Source: Microcaldota archaeon (GTDB lineage: Archaea > Micrarchaeota > Micrarchaeia > Micrarchaeales > CABMGC01). From it: a stretch of DNA of 37,616 bases. Every line of letters begins with the position of its first letter. Position 1 is the stretch's first letter. The stretch covers positions 1 to 37,616 of the forward strand of contig DAIDLJ010000006.1 in assembly GCA_027449585.1 (NCBI GenBank), read 5' to 3'. Both the position numbers and the translations under genes were made by a program. Shown here piece by piece: positions 29,438 through 37,595 of the stretch. The notes under the pieces were generated by a model. It was not told where the DNA came from. It saw nothing but the letters and a program-made list of their open reading frames with translations, and ran no database searches.

Positions 29438-31153
29438 ATGAAGTTTTGGCTTGCCGCGCTTTTCGTGTTTGCTGTTGGGACAACCAATGCGTACCAATAC
29501 CTCACTGCTGGGGGATTTCTATACAACAACATAACCATAGGCAACAACATGAGCATCGTGTCTGGGATTGATTCGGGCGGGCCGCTGCAGATGATCATAC
29601 TAAAGTCGTCAAGTTTCAGGCGGTGGTTTTATGGATATCCGACGCAATTGCTTGTGAACGAGACTGTTGGGTCGGGCATATATGTAAAGAACCTGTCGGC
29701 TGGAAGTTATGTGGTGATATTGAGCGTAAAGTACCCTGAGAATGTTTCGTCGTTTTCATTTGGAATACAGCGCGGGTTAGGTAAGGTAATAACCGTAGCT
29801 GGCACGTACAGATACCCGGTTTATCTTGGAAACTACAGCCTAGTTAACGTCTCTTTGCTCACAGACAAGAACTTCAGAAAATTCCCAATATCGATAAACT
29901 TTTCCGGGCAGCTGGGCTTCCTTAATGGAGATGGCAACTACGACTCGATGTATAACATATCACTTAACCGTGGGGAACATTACTTTACCATATATTCGAC
30001 AACGCCAACGGAGGCTTTCTTGGTTGTGAAATCGCAGAATCAAACGATAGACCCTCTTGGTGGATTCCTTAGCGGGGAGAGCTATCCGGTCGGCGTTGTT
30101 AGTTATGGTGTATTCAACAAATCCGGGACCTTGCTGCCTTATCAAATATCTACAGGCGGGGTGGTGGGTGATGCAAACATTTCCGACATGAGCGCTCATG
30201 ACTTCAATCTATCGGACAATAATTCGGCGTTTGGCGCAAGCTTGCAGCTCAATATAGAGATGAATACGAAGATGGGGGGTAAAAACCGCGTTTTCTGGAT
30301 ACAAAATGTTGTGGACTTCAACACCAGCAAAAAAAGCTATTACTTTGTGAGCAACATATGGAACAACACCTACCCTACGGCCAACATGGAAAACGGGACT
30401 GTTGTTGGAAAGGGGAACATCACTGTTTGCGGGGTTTGCGGCAACCAGGCCTTCTATGCATATTCTTACCCAGAATACTTGTTCAATTACTCCTTGCCTT
30501 TCAACATAAAACTAGTTATACTTGAAAACCAAACAGCGAATGGCACGCTAGATTCTTTCGGATATCAGGTGCTTGAGAATGGTAGCTCCGGTTCGGGCCC
30601 TTTGGTGTTCTATGACCGTGTGCTCTTTCCCGGCGCCGTAAATTCTAGCTTCCTTGTCACGCCGTTCTACTTTACTCCAGGTATTGGAAACCTTAGCGGC
30701 AACTATTATGATGCAGAATTGGTATTCGGAGGAGAGTCTGGAGGCGCGCAGTCATATTTCAACAGGCTTGCGGCGACTGCTTGGATATACTATTATGTGA
30801 ATGGAACGCTGGTGCCTTTCCCCTCTGCATATACGTTCGGTGAGGATACGGCTGAAACCGCCGCGAATTTAAGAACAGTAACTTCAGGATATGGAAACGG
30901 GGGGTTCATAACCACCGGCAGGCTTAATCCGAATGAACAGATAGTTGTGGATGGAAGGATAAATAGCACTGCGCATAGCATACAGAATGCGTCGGGCGTG
31001 GAGAAGCAGCCTACGACCACCGTGCAGGGCTCCGGGCAGGGGGCGCTTTTGGGTCAAATATCGCAGACGAGTGCGCTGGTAAATTACATCGCCGTGGTGC
31101 TCATACTGCTTGCGCTAATTATGCTATTTAGAATGATAGTAAGAAGGAGATGA
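29438..31153 (+). CDS. Thermopsin-family (A5) surface acid protease
   Basis: 571 residues with a secretory signal (FWLAALFVFAVGTTNA), a thermopsin-like domain (about 220-490) and a C-terminal membrane anchor (VNYIAVVLILLALIMLFRMIV) followed by RRR. Family landmarks are FGASLQLNIEM, FWIQNVVDFN, SNIWNNTYP, the YSLPFNIKLVIL strand, DAELVFGGESGG and FPSAYTFGEDTAETAANLR. There are many N-glycosylation sequons. Thermopsins are pepsin-unrelated acid endopeptidases of acidophilic archaea; this one would sit on the outer membrane face and could supply peptides. An N-terminal domain of about 190 residues precedes the core and is of unknown type. Confidence 0.88.
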   Translation: MKFWLAALFVFAVGTTNAYQYLTAGGFLYNNITIGNNMSIVSGIDSGGPLQMIILKSSSFRRWFYGYPTQLLVNETVGSGIYVKNLSAGSYVVILSVKYPENVSSFSFGIQRGLGKVITVAGTYRYPVYLGNYSLVNVSLLTDKNFRKFPISINFSGQLGFLNGDGNYDSMYNISLNRGEHYFTIYSTTPTEAFLVVKSQNQTIDPLGGFLSGESYPVGVVSYGVFNKSGTLLPYQISTGGVVGDANISDMSAHDFNLSDNNSAFGASLQLNIEMNTKMGGKNRVFWIQNVVDFNTSKKSYYFVSNIWNNTYPTANMENGTVVGKGNITVCGVCGNQAFYAYSYPEYLFNYSLPFNIKLVILENQTANGTLDSFGYQVLENGSSGSGPLVFYDRVLFPGAVNSSFLVTPFYFTPGIGNLSGNYYDAELVFGGESGGAQSYFNRLAATAWIYYYVNGTLVPFPSAYTFGEDTAETAANLRTVTSGYGNGGFITTGRLNPNEQIVVDGRINSTAHSIQNASGVEKQPTTTVQGSGQGALLGQISQTSALVNYIAVVLILLALIMLFRMIVRRR

Positions 31154-31157
31154 AGGC

Positions 31158-31910
31158 TTATCGTATGTATGGGAAGTTCTCCTTGTGCGGGGCTTCCTGG
31201 AGTTTTTGTGAATCTTCTATTTCCTTTATCATCCTGTCTGTCTCCTTCTTTATCTTGTCGATGTTCTCGAGATTTATGCTTATGCCAAGGATATTTTTGA
31301 TGGTTTCCAACACGGCTCTTGCTGAGTTTGCATCTATCTCCAGTGCGCCAGTCTCTCCCATTATGCACGCTGCGTGAATTTTGTGCTTCTTTGCAAAGGT
31401 TACTATCATTCCGGCCGAGCCCCATATGGCTCCGTTAGTTTGGCCGAAAATCACGCCTTTCTTCGAAAGAGCCTCTTTGGTCTGTTTGTCGGTGGCGACG
31501 CCGAACACTTTTGGGCTGTGCACGTATTGGCCGCCGGAACTATAGCCGCCTATGGTGTAGAGCGTGCGTCCGCCGAGCTTCTTGAAGAACTTAACTATTT
31601 TCTCATTTATCTCGTACTGGCCTTCTGGTGTTGCGGCCTGCGTGTCTCCAAGAAGTATTATTACTGTGCCCTTCTTGGTGTCCTTTGAATAGAAACGGTT
31701 GCTTATGAGCCGAGTGTAGCCGCTACGTAGCATTATTGTTTGGTGTATAAAGTGTGGCGAATATAATGTTGCAAACCTTTTTGCTCCGAGCTCGTTCCTC
31801 AGGTACTCTGCGACGAGACTGCCGACACTACCTATACCAGGAAGACCTACTATCATAACCGGGGACTTGAACTTTGCACTTTTCTTATAGTATATTTTCG
31901 TCTTGTTCAT
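31158..31910 (-). CDS. PAC2 family protein (proteasome-assembly-chaperone-like)
   Basis: 250 residues. The PAC2 opening VMIVGLPGIGSVGSLVAEYL, the HFIHQTI strand, TLYTIGGYSSGG and AACIMGETGALEIDANSARAVL are typical. The C-terminal 40 residues are a charged helix. In archaea this gene commonly follows aIF2-alpha; here its ATG overlaps the aIF2-alpha stop by 4 nt. Its function is not settled; homologues act as ATP-independent proteasome chaperones. Confidence 0.9.
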   Translation of the reverse strand: MNKTKIYYKKSAKFKSPVMIVGLPGIGSVGSLVAEYLRNELGAKRFATLYSPHFIHQTIMLRSGYTRLISNRFYSKDTKKGTVIILLGDTQAATPEGQYEINEKIVKFFKKLGGRTLYTIGGYSSGGQYVHSPKVFGVATDKQTKEALSKKGVIFGQTNGAIWGSAGMIVTFAKKHKIHAACIMGETGALEIDANSARAVLETIKNILGISINLENIDKIKKETDRMIKEIEDSQKLQEAPHKENFPYIR

Positions 31911-32674
31911 TGCGGCGCCTGTACTTTTATGCTCTTCATTGAGAACTCTAGGTTCTTGTGCTTCTCGAATATGCTCTGGGCAGATTTTATCTTTTCCTCT
32001 GCTTTGAGATAGCTTGAGTCTGTGGCCATAAGCCGGTATTTTGGTGCGCCCATATATAGCACGTCTACGCCCTTCTTCTCTATCTCCATCAGCGCTTCTT
32101 TGATTGAATTCAGCCCGGATTTTGTGTTGGTTGTAGTAAGGTCGACACTGTAGGCGACGGTGTATGTTCTTGGTTTTATTGTCTTTGCCACAAGAGTGTA
32201 GAGCGCCTGCTTGAACTCCTTTTCCTTTATGTCGGATAGTGGGTCTTTGCCTTCGAATATTGCATTTACGAGTTCGTTGTATGTTTTGGCGTGTTTTGAT
32301 AGTTCAAGCACCAGTGTGTCTTTGGATGCTTCTTGCTTTGATGCGGCGAGGGCTTTGTTGACCATCCCTTCTGCTCTCTTTTCAAGGCTGTAGTCGTTTA
32401 TCTTGTCCTTCTTGTCTTTCCCAGTGGCTTTCTTTAATGAGATGTCCACGGACCGCTTTTCAGGATCTACAAATATGACCTTGGCGACATCCTGCTGGCC
32501 TTCTTTTATAAATTCATGTATGTTTTTAATCCATCCTGAAGAGACTTCGGATATAGGGAGGTATGAATCCATATTGTATTCTGTAAGCCTGCAGTATGCC
32601 CCGTGCGGCATTATTTTCGTTATTTTTATTATTACAAAGTCCCCAACGGCGGGAAGCTCTTTTGGTATTATCAA
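31907..32674 (-). CDS. eif2a: Translation initiation factor aIF2 subunit alpha
   Basis: 255 residues: an S1 RNA-binding domain (7-85; VGDFVIIKITKIMPHGAYCRL, LPISEVSSGWIKNIHEFIKEGQ), a helical middle domain and the C-terminal alpha/beta domain (TIKPRTYTVAYSVDLTTTNTKSGLNSIKEAL). It is part of the heterotrimer that delivers initiator tRNA. A TTG start is preceded by AGGTA. It follows L44e directly; the S27e gene that usually lies between them is absent. Confidence 0.95.
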   Translation of the reverse strand: MIIPKELPAVGDFVIIKITKIMPHGAYCRLTEYNMDSYLPISEVSSGWIKNIHEFIKEGQQDVAKVIFVDPEKRSVDISLKKATGKDKKDKINDYSLEKRAEGMVNKALAASKQEASKDTLVLELSKHAKTYNELVNAIFEGKDPLSDIKEKEFKQALYTLVAKTIKPRTYTVAYSVDLTTTNTKSGLNSIKEALMEIEKKGVDVLYMGAPKYRLMATDSSYLKAEEKIKSAQSIFEKHKNLEFSMKSIKVQAPQ

Positions 32675-32678
32675 TTGC

Positions 32679-32960
32679 TTACCTGCTTATTTCTATCTTC
32701 TTTTTGGTCCTCATCCCGACTACTTTTTCCCCGACATTCTTACAGGTCTGGCACTCGATCATTACTTTTTGTTTCTTTCCTAGCTTCTTGGGGTGAATCT
32801 TGGGCTCGATGCTTCCGACATAACCTTTAATGGCGCGGTTGTGCCTCCTTGTTCCTAAGCTTGATCCCCTCTGGGACTTCTTGTTGTAGTTCTTAACCGT
32901 GTGCTTGGTGTGTTTGTTGCATTTTTGGCAATACGTCATTATCTCTTTGCTTATTTTCAT
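32679..32960 (-). CDS. rpl44e: 50S ribosomal protein L44e (eL42)
   Basis: 93-residue zinc-ribbon protein of the large subunit near the E-site: TYCQKCNKHTKHTV gives the first CxxC, RRGSSLG-like RGSSLGTRRHNRAIKGYVGS the basic core, and IECQTCKN the second CxxC. The ATG at 32960 is chosen over a TTG three codons upstream. Confidence 0.93.
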   Translation of the reverse strand: MKISKEIMTYCQKCNKHTKHTVKNYNKKSQRGSSLGTRRHNRAIKGYVGSIEPKIHPKKLGKKQKVMIECQTCKNVGEKVVGMRTKKKIEISR

Positions 32961-32970
32961 ATCTATCAAC

Positions 32971-33462
32971 TTAGTCTATCGTTTCTCCGAGTTTGTTTTC
33001 TACCATGAATTTTGCGTCGGTGCGGTCATATACATAAATTATTTCGTTTTGTTCGTATGGTCCAAGTTTGTTGCCTGACGGGGCAACTATTTGAGGTATT
33101 GTGCTTAATACCTTGAGCTTGGACGGTTTCGAATCGCCGCCGCTTTTGTTTACTATGTTTTTTATTTGTATATATAAATCTTCGTCTTCTGCGGGGAGTG
33201 GGCGTGGCGGCTCCTTGTTATAGGCAAGGTATACTAGTATTTTTTGTGTCCTCCGATCTCTTATTGTAGTATAGAGTTTGAACAGGTTTTTGTATTCGTC
33301 GCTGTTTGGAGAGCCGTACGTTTTGAGTTTTTCGTTTATTTTAATGTAAAATTCTTTGGGAAGCGGGGTTATTTCTCCTGATTTTTGCTCTAATTTTAAC
33401 AGATTGTTAAGTCCGTTTACGCTTACGTCTACATCCAAATTATCACCAGGGTTCAATTCCAC
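32971..33462 (-). CDS. GINS complex subunit (GINS15/51 type)
   Basis: 163 residues resembling archaeal Gins51: an N-terminal helical part with PLPKEFYIKINEKLKTYG, LYTTIRDRRTQKILVYLAY and LPAEDEDLYIQIKNIVN (the A domain), then a C-terminal B domain VLSTIPQIVAPSGNKLGPYEQNEIIYVYDRTDAKFMVEN. GINS links MCM and Cdc45/RecJ in the replicative helicase. The start is GTG at 33462; a TTG at 33438 with GGTGAT 3 nt upstream is a good alternative. Placed immediately before L44e. Confidence 0.82.
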   Translation of the reverse strand: MELNPGDNLDVDVSVNGLNNLLKLEQKSGEITPLPKEFYIKINEKLKTYGSPNSDEYKNLFKLYTTIRDRRTQKILVYLAYNKEPPRPLPAEDEDLYIQIKNIVNKSGGDSKPSKLKVLSTIPQIVAPSGNKLGPYEQNEIIYVYDRTDAKFMVENKLGETID

Positions 33463-33578
33463 TATTTTATCTCTTTACCGCGCTGCCGACTATTATTATA
33501 TCTTTAAACGAATAGATACATATACATAATATAATAAAAGAACCACGAATAGTGGAATTGCGGGGTGTTACTGTTTAA

Positions 33579-33653
33579 TAGCGAGGGAAGGATTTGAACC
33601 TCCGATCTCCGGGTTATGAGCCCGGCGGGCACTCCAGGCTACCCTACCTCGCT
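33579..33653 (-). tRNA. Initiator tRNA-Met (anticodon CAT)
   Basis: 75-nt cloverleaf: acceptor AGCGAGG/CCTCGCT with the A1-U72 pair, anticodon stem CCGGG/CCCGG with the three G-C pairs that mark initiators, loop CTCATAA, T-loop TTCAAAT, discriminator A. No intron and no encoded CCA. It lies close to the aIF2-alpha gene, whose protein carries it to the ribosome. Confidence 0.96.
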
Positions 33654-33885
33654 TCGTTTACTAATAAGAAACACTAAGATATAAAACCCAAAGCCCGAAA
33701 GCAGCAGACTTACAATACAACTGCATTTAAAGGTTTAAATATCTAAACGCACATAATCTCCTATCAGCTCAAAAACACGCGACATATACAAATTAACAAA
33801 AACCAACCCGTATTTTGCTAAAAATTATAGTGTTTATATACGAGTTCATACACTATTAATAACACGTTCCAATAAAGGTGAAACC

Positions 33886-34575
33886 TTGCCCAAGACAACC
33901 AACACGCACAAGAAGCCGTCCCAAAGACACACTAAGAAAGCTTCAAAGAAGCCCTCAAAGAAGCACGCCACACATACTAAATCAACAAAACGCCTAGCAA
34001 CCCCTCCAAAACCCAAAAAGCTTTCGAAGAAAGAGCAAGAAGTAGTGATAGCAAGAGAGCGTCTGCTAGAGGAAACCAGGCGATCCGCATACCTTTTAGA
34101 GAATAAGAGCTTTACACAGCACATATCGAATAATGTAGGAATGCTCGCCCCACAGATACTGAGGGAACTAGCAAAGAACTCGAAGACAGACGAGGAGATA
34201 GCCAGCCAGCTCAATATAAAGGTAAATGATATAAGGCGGTCATTGAACCTTATGAATGGATACAGCATAGTAAAGTATGATGTGAATAAGGACAACAAAG
34301 GCTGGTTGATATTCAAGTGGAAGATAAACAACGAGAAACTCGAATCTTACATAAATAAAATAGAGAGCGAGATGACAAAGTCGAGCGAACCAAACCTGCC
34401 AGGAGATTGCAACGACTTTTTCATGTGTAAAAAATGCTATTCTGACCAAAAGGTCATATTGCCTTTCGATACGGCTTTTGAGTCCGGCTTTAACTGTGAA
34501 AGCTGCGGAAAGCCCTATACTATATTGAACAAGGAAGAGACAGTGGCGCTCTTCCAGCAGGCCGCAAAGCAGTAA
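33886..34575 (+). CDS. tfe: Transcription factor E (TFIIE-alpha homologue) with Lys-rich N-terminal extension
   Basis: 229 residues. Residues 1-55 are very rich in Lys, Ser, Thr and His and look disordered. Residues about 80-160 are the winged helix (LAPQILRELAKNSKTDEEIASQLNIKVNDIRRSLNLM). The C-terminal zinc ribbon has CKKC and CESC. TFE assists promoter melting, important for weak promoters. The start is a TTG with AAGGTGA about 5 nt upstream; the start is supported by that site, though a shorter protein beginning after the extension would also contain both domains. Confidence 0.93.
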   Translation: MPKTTNTHKKPSQRHTKKASKKPSKKHATHTKSTKRLATPPKPKKLSKKEQEVVIARERLLEETRRSAYLLENKSFTQHISNNVGMLAPQILRELAKNSKTDEEIASQLNIKVNDIRRSLNLMNGYSIVKYDVNKDNKGWLIFKWKINNEKLESYINKIESEMTKSSEPNLPGDCNDFFMCKKCYSDQKVILPFDTAFESGFNCESCGKPYTILNKEETVALFQQAAKQ

Positions 34576-34632
34576 AGACGCCCGACACCGGCCAGGCCAA
34601 ACGCCGCGCCAAAGCACAAACATGATGATAGT

Positions 34633-35067
34633 ATGTCTGCTATAAAAACAACAACAGCACAAAAACTAACCGCTATTAAGTTTGTGGATATAGAGTCACC
34701 ATACTCAGCACCAACCAAAGCCGATGTAAAAAGAAACATACGGTACGCGCGTGCAGCAGTAAGGGACTGCCTTCTAAAGGGAGAAACACCATATGCATCC
34801 CACTTATTCTTCACGCAAACAGGGATACTCGACGACAACATCATTGAAGATCGGGAGCGCGGCATAAATGCAGGAAAATATATAATACAGAAACTAGGCG
34901 CAATTACCGTCGTGTATACCGACCTTGGCATATCAAAAGGAATGGAATTTGGAATCGAGCTTGCAAAGAAGGACGGACGGAGGGTCGAGTTCAGATCCAT
35001 AGGCAAAGAATGGGAATCCATATTTCTAATACATGAAAACACACATTCACAGAGCGGTTTATGGTAA
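34633..35067 (+). CDS. DUF7768/DUF4406-like protein (nucleoside 2-deoxyribosyltransferase fold)
   Basis: 144 residues with the family pattern VDIESPYSAPT, NIRYARAAVRDCLLKGETPYASHLFFTQTGILDD, ERGINAGK, VVYTDLGISKGMEFGIELAKKDGR. Related small proteins are frequent in phages and mobile elements and have a Rossmann-like deoxyribosyltransferase fold; their reaction is unknown. It follows tfe by 57 nt and overlaps the rnp2 stop (convergent) by 9 bp. It could join the dCTP deaminase and Nmad1 proteins in nucleotide metabolism, but that is speculation. Confidence 0.8.
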   Translation: MSAIKTTTAQKLTAIKFVDIESPYSAPTKADVKRNIRYARAAVRDCLLKGETPYASHLFFTQTGILDDNIIEDRERGINAGKYIIQKLGAITVVYTDLGISKGMEFGIELAKKDGRRVEFRSIGKEWESIFLIHENTHSQSGLW

Positions 35068-35379
35068 CTTGACTGGTTTTTCCTTCAGATTCTTAATAGA
35101 CCCGGAAACACCAAAAGTATAAAATCCAACACGTTTTCCAGCGACATTCTTGATAAAAGACACGGCAAGCACGAGGCCGTCCTCAAATCCCCTATTCACT
35201 CTAATTACAATCCCAGCGTTCCCGCAGTCTACTATCTTTGGATTTGCCTTAACATACTCCACGCCACCCATCTCAACGCGCAAGGCACCCAGGAATGCAT
35301 CTAACAATCCCCTATCAGAAAAGTCGAGAATCTCCGACGCGCCTATCCTTACATATCTGCTCTTCTGCCTAGTTATCAT
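35059..35379 (-). CDS. rnp2: Ribonuclease P protein component 2 (Pop5)
   Basis: 106-residue Pop5 homologue: SRYVRIGASEI at the start, a central helix-strand region, NAGIVIRVNRGFEDGLVLAVSFI, and YTFGVSGSIKNLKEK at the end. With Rpp30 it binds the catalytic domain of RNase P RNA and boosts tRNA 5' maturation. Its ATG overlaps the Rpp30 stop by 4 nt (ATGA), consistent with a 1:1 complex. Confidence 0.9.
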   Translation of the reverse strand: MITRQKSRYVRIGASEILDFSDRGLLDAFLGALRVEMGGVEYVKANPKIVDCGNAGIVIRVNRGFEDGLVLAVSFIKNVAGKRVGFYTFGVSGSIKNLKEKPVKLP

Positions 35380-35867
35380 AAGACATCACCAACAAGTCCA
35401 AAATCACGTCTTCCGTCAAGGATTAGTCCGGACACTGCGCCTAGTTGTCGGCCAGAAAGAATTTCCATACCCGAGCGGGCCATGGTGATTATTCTAACTT
35501 CTGCCCCTGCCTTTCTTGAAGCAAGCACAATCTTTCTTAGTCTTCCAAGCTCAGCGCCGCGCTCGGCCATCCCAACACTAAGCAGCCTACCAACAGGCAC
35601 AAACACCTTTTTTTTGTACTCAACTACCCGCTCAAGCACCGCCTTAGTAAGATTCCCTCCAGCAAAGATTATACCTAAAACCTCAGGGCTGCGCACGCCA
35701 CTTATCAGCACACCCGGGTCATCGCTCATTATTATCTGTAGCTTTCCATTCTGTACTGGCTTTTCAAAAACAAATAGGTCCTTGCCTACTACAAATACCT
35801 TCTGGATTCCCAACCGCGCCGCAAGGTCCCGGTCAATATCAAAAGAGACTATGTCCGAGCATTTCAT
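35376..35867 (-). CDS. rnp3: Ribonuclease P protein component 3 (Rpp30-like)
   Basis: 163 residues, shorter than the roughly 210-residue archaeal Rpp30. The PHP-like barrel pattern can be followed: IVSFDIDRDLAARLGIQKVFVVG, SGVRSPEVLGIIF, VFVPVGRLLSV, GAELGRLRKIVLASRKAGAEVRIITMARSGMEILSGRQLGAVSGL. The last part is the usual Rpp30 end. The call rests on this plus tight coupling to Pop5. The ATG at 35867 has AGGTG at 5-nt spacing; a TTG at 35885 is less likely. Confidence 0.85.
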   Translation of the reverse strand: MKCSDIVSFDIDRDLAARLGIQKVFVVGKDLFVFEKPVQNGKLQIIMSDDPGVLISGVRSPEVLGIIFAGGNLTKAVLERVVEYKKKVFVPVGRLLSVGMAERGAELGRLRKIVLASRKAGAEVRIITMARSGMEILSGRQLGAVSGLILDGRRDFGLVGDVL

Positions 35868-35894
35868 CGGCACACCTAAAACCAAGCGCGATTA

Positions 35895-36248
35895 CTATCC
35901 GCCCCCCTGCGCCTCCTTGTAAAGTTCTGTAATCTTATCACTAAGCTGCTTCTCCTTAGCCTTCATTTCATTGAATTGTTTTGTTATTGACGTTATCCTG
36001 GTTTCTGAAAGTTCAGTTCTGTCCTTTAGATCGGTAAGCGCCTTCTCCTTCGTGGTCTCGACTATGAGTCCGCCCACGCTAATATACACCTTGCCCAAAG
36101 CCGCACTAACCTCCTCATTTGCCCTTTCAAACTCTGCCTTCTGTGCCTTTAGCTGTTCAAGCTGTATGGCATATACCCTGAGCTGCTCCTGCAGCATCTG
36201 ATAATCTCTCAAAAGTTTCTCAGCTTCCTGCTCGTTTTGCTGCGCCAT
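35895..36248 (-). CDS. pfdB: Prefoldin subunit beta
   Basis: 117 residues: two long coiled-coil helices joined by a beta hairpin (SAALGKVYISVGGLIVETTKEKALTDL), the normal form of archaeal prefoldin beta. The hexamer with alpha subunits captures unfolded proteins for the thermosome. It precedes rnp3 by about 27 nt and is probably the first gene of the pfdB-rnp3-rnp2 operon. Confidence 0.95.
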   Translation of the reverse strand: MAQQNEQEAEKLLRDYQMLQEQLRVYAIQLEQLKAQKAEFERANEEVSAALGKVYISVGGLIVETTKEKALTDLKDRTELSETRITSITKQFNEMKAKEKQLSDKITELYKEAQGGG

Positions 36249-36333
36249 ACAATCACTTATATAAATTTAAAGTAATATGTAGTTATAACATTAATTATTT
36301 AACCCTATATTTACATCTGACAAGAGGCCCGGC

Positions 36334-36804
36334 ATGGATCTTAACGAAGCATCTCTAATAGAGAATGAAATAACAATAAGGAACCTTAGGCTTACAAGCG
36401 AGGTTCTAGAAACCAGGAGATCGGCTATACGCTGGCTAGCCCTTTCTCTAGGAATAATAAACCCTGGCGAGTCAAGGCTGAGCTCTCTCGCAGTACTCGA
36501 CGCACTAGTTAATTTTCAGTTCATAAAGAATGCAGATCCCACCGTAAAGGAGCTGATAGAGTACATAAACAAGAACTGGGAAGAGATAAATGAGAAGACA
36601 CTAAGGTATCACCTGCTTAGAATGAAAAAAATGGGATATGTTGAGAACAACCAGGGCAAGTTTTACTTCAAACCGCCAAACACTGGGGACAGATTCGATG
36701 CAAACAACTGGGCAATAGGTATCTTCGAGTCAAATTACACGGACATTGCAGGCAAGGTGGGCCAGGTAATAAAGGATGTTAAGAGCAAAGCAGGTGTAGC
36801 ATGA
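36334..36804 (+). CDS. Winged-helix protein
   Basis: 156 residues. The N-terminal 35 residues are helical (EASLIENEITIRNLRLTSEVLE). A winged helix covers about 50-115, with TVKELIEYINKNWEEINEKTLRYHLLRMKKMGYVEN as helix-turn-helix and wing. A C-terminal helix (IAGKVGQVIKDVKSK) may dimerise it. Family unknown. The stop overlaps the next start by 4 nt (ATGA), so it probably controls or cooperates with the downstream membrane protein. Confidence 0.75.
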   Translation: MDLNEASLIENEITIRNLRLTSEVLETRRSAIRWLALSLGIINPGESRLSSLAVLDALVNFQFIKNADPTVKELIEYINKNWEEINEKTLRYHLLRMKKMGYVENNQGKFYFKPPNTGDRFDANNWAIGIFESNYTDIAGKVGQVIKDVKSKAGVA

Positions 36805-37595
36805 TGGCTGAAATAAAAGAAAAGTATCTTTGGGGAGCATTCATATTACTAGTCATAATCGGGTCATTGTATCTTAGATATTATTATCAGCCACAGATTT
36901 CAATATCTGTAAAGATGCTCCCGGCCAGCCCCGTCTATCCCTATCAGATAGTCTCCATCCCAATATCTATTACTAACACGGGCGGTTCAACGATAAATAA
37001 CATCTCAATGGGTGTTTATGTAAATGGAAACATAACACAGACATACAAAGCGTATCTACCAGCAGGAAAACAGGCATTAGTGTACTACAACTTCACCCCA
37101 AAAACCGCCAATCCTTACTCAATCTCAGTGGTTATGGACCCGAGCAAGCTCTACAACATACCAGACAGGCAGGCCGCACAGAATTCTACAGAAATCACAC
37201 CGCTTGTGCCTCAAAAACCCGCCCCATATTCTGACTTTCCAGCCAACCCTCCCGGAGGGCAGGACATATTCTACATGAATCCACGCGGCTACATCGCAAC
37301 ACTCTACTTCGATAACTTCACAAAATACTTCTATCTCACTGGCTCAAACCAGGCAAACAACTTCCTATACCCTGCCCTAGACGTCTTTTCATCGTACATA
37401 AACCAGCTTGCAGTATCCCATGCCTATTATTCCAACTACAGCCTAACATCAATATGGGTAAACGGGTATGTTACTCCGGCAGCCTTCGACGCCGCAGCAG
37501 AAGGCTGCGCGATCGTGCCGGTCGGGATCGAAAGGCTCGATCCGGATCGAAGCATCCCGCGGCGACCTCACCGCGACGCGACGGTTTTCCGGTGA
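36801..37595 (+). CDS. Membrane-anchored extracellular protein, C-terminus unreliable
   Basis: 264 codons. An N-terminal membrane helix (WGAFILLVIIGSLYLRYYY) is followed by a CARDB-like beta domain (VYPYQIVSIPISITNTGGSTINNISMGVYVNG) and a further external part with many Asn/Tyr residues. From about codon 233 (near 37497) the sequence changes abruptly to Arg/Asp/Pro-rich residues at about 67% GC, quite unlike the rest. The true C-terminus is probably missing and replaced by foreign sequence. Function unknown. Confidence 0.65.
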   Translation: MMAEIKEKYLWGAFILLVIIGSLYLRYYYQPQISISVKMLPASPVYPYQIVSIPISITNTGGSTINNISMGVYVNGNITQTYKAYLPAGKQALVYYNFTPKTANPYSISVVMDPSKLYNIPDRQAAQNSTEITPLVPQKPAPYSDFPANPPGGQDIFYMNPRGYIATLYFDNFTKYFYLTGSNQANNFLYPALDVFSSYINQLAVSHAYYSNYSLTSIWVNGYVTPAAFDAAAEGCAIVPVGIERLDPDRSIPRRPHRDATVFR

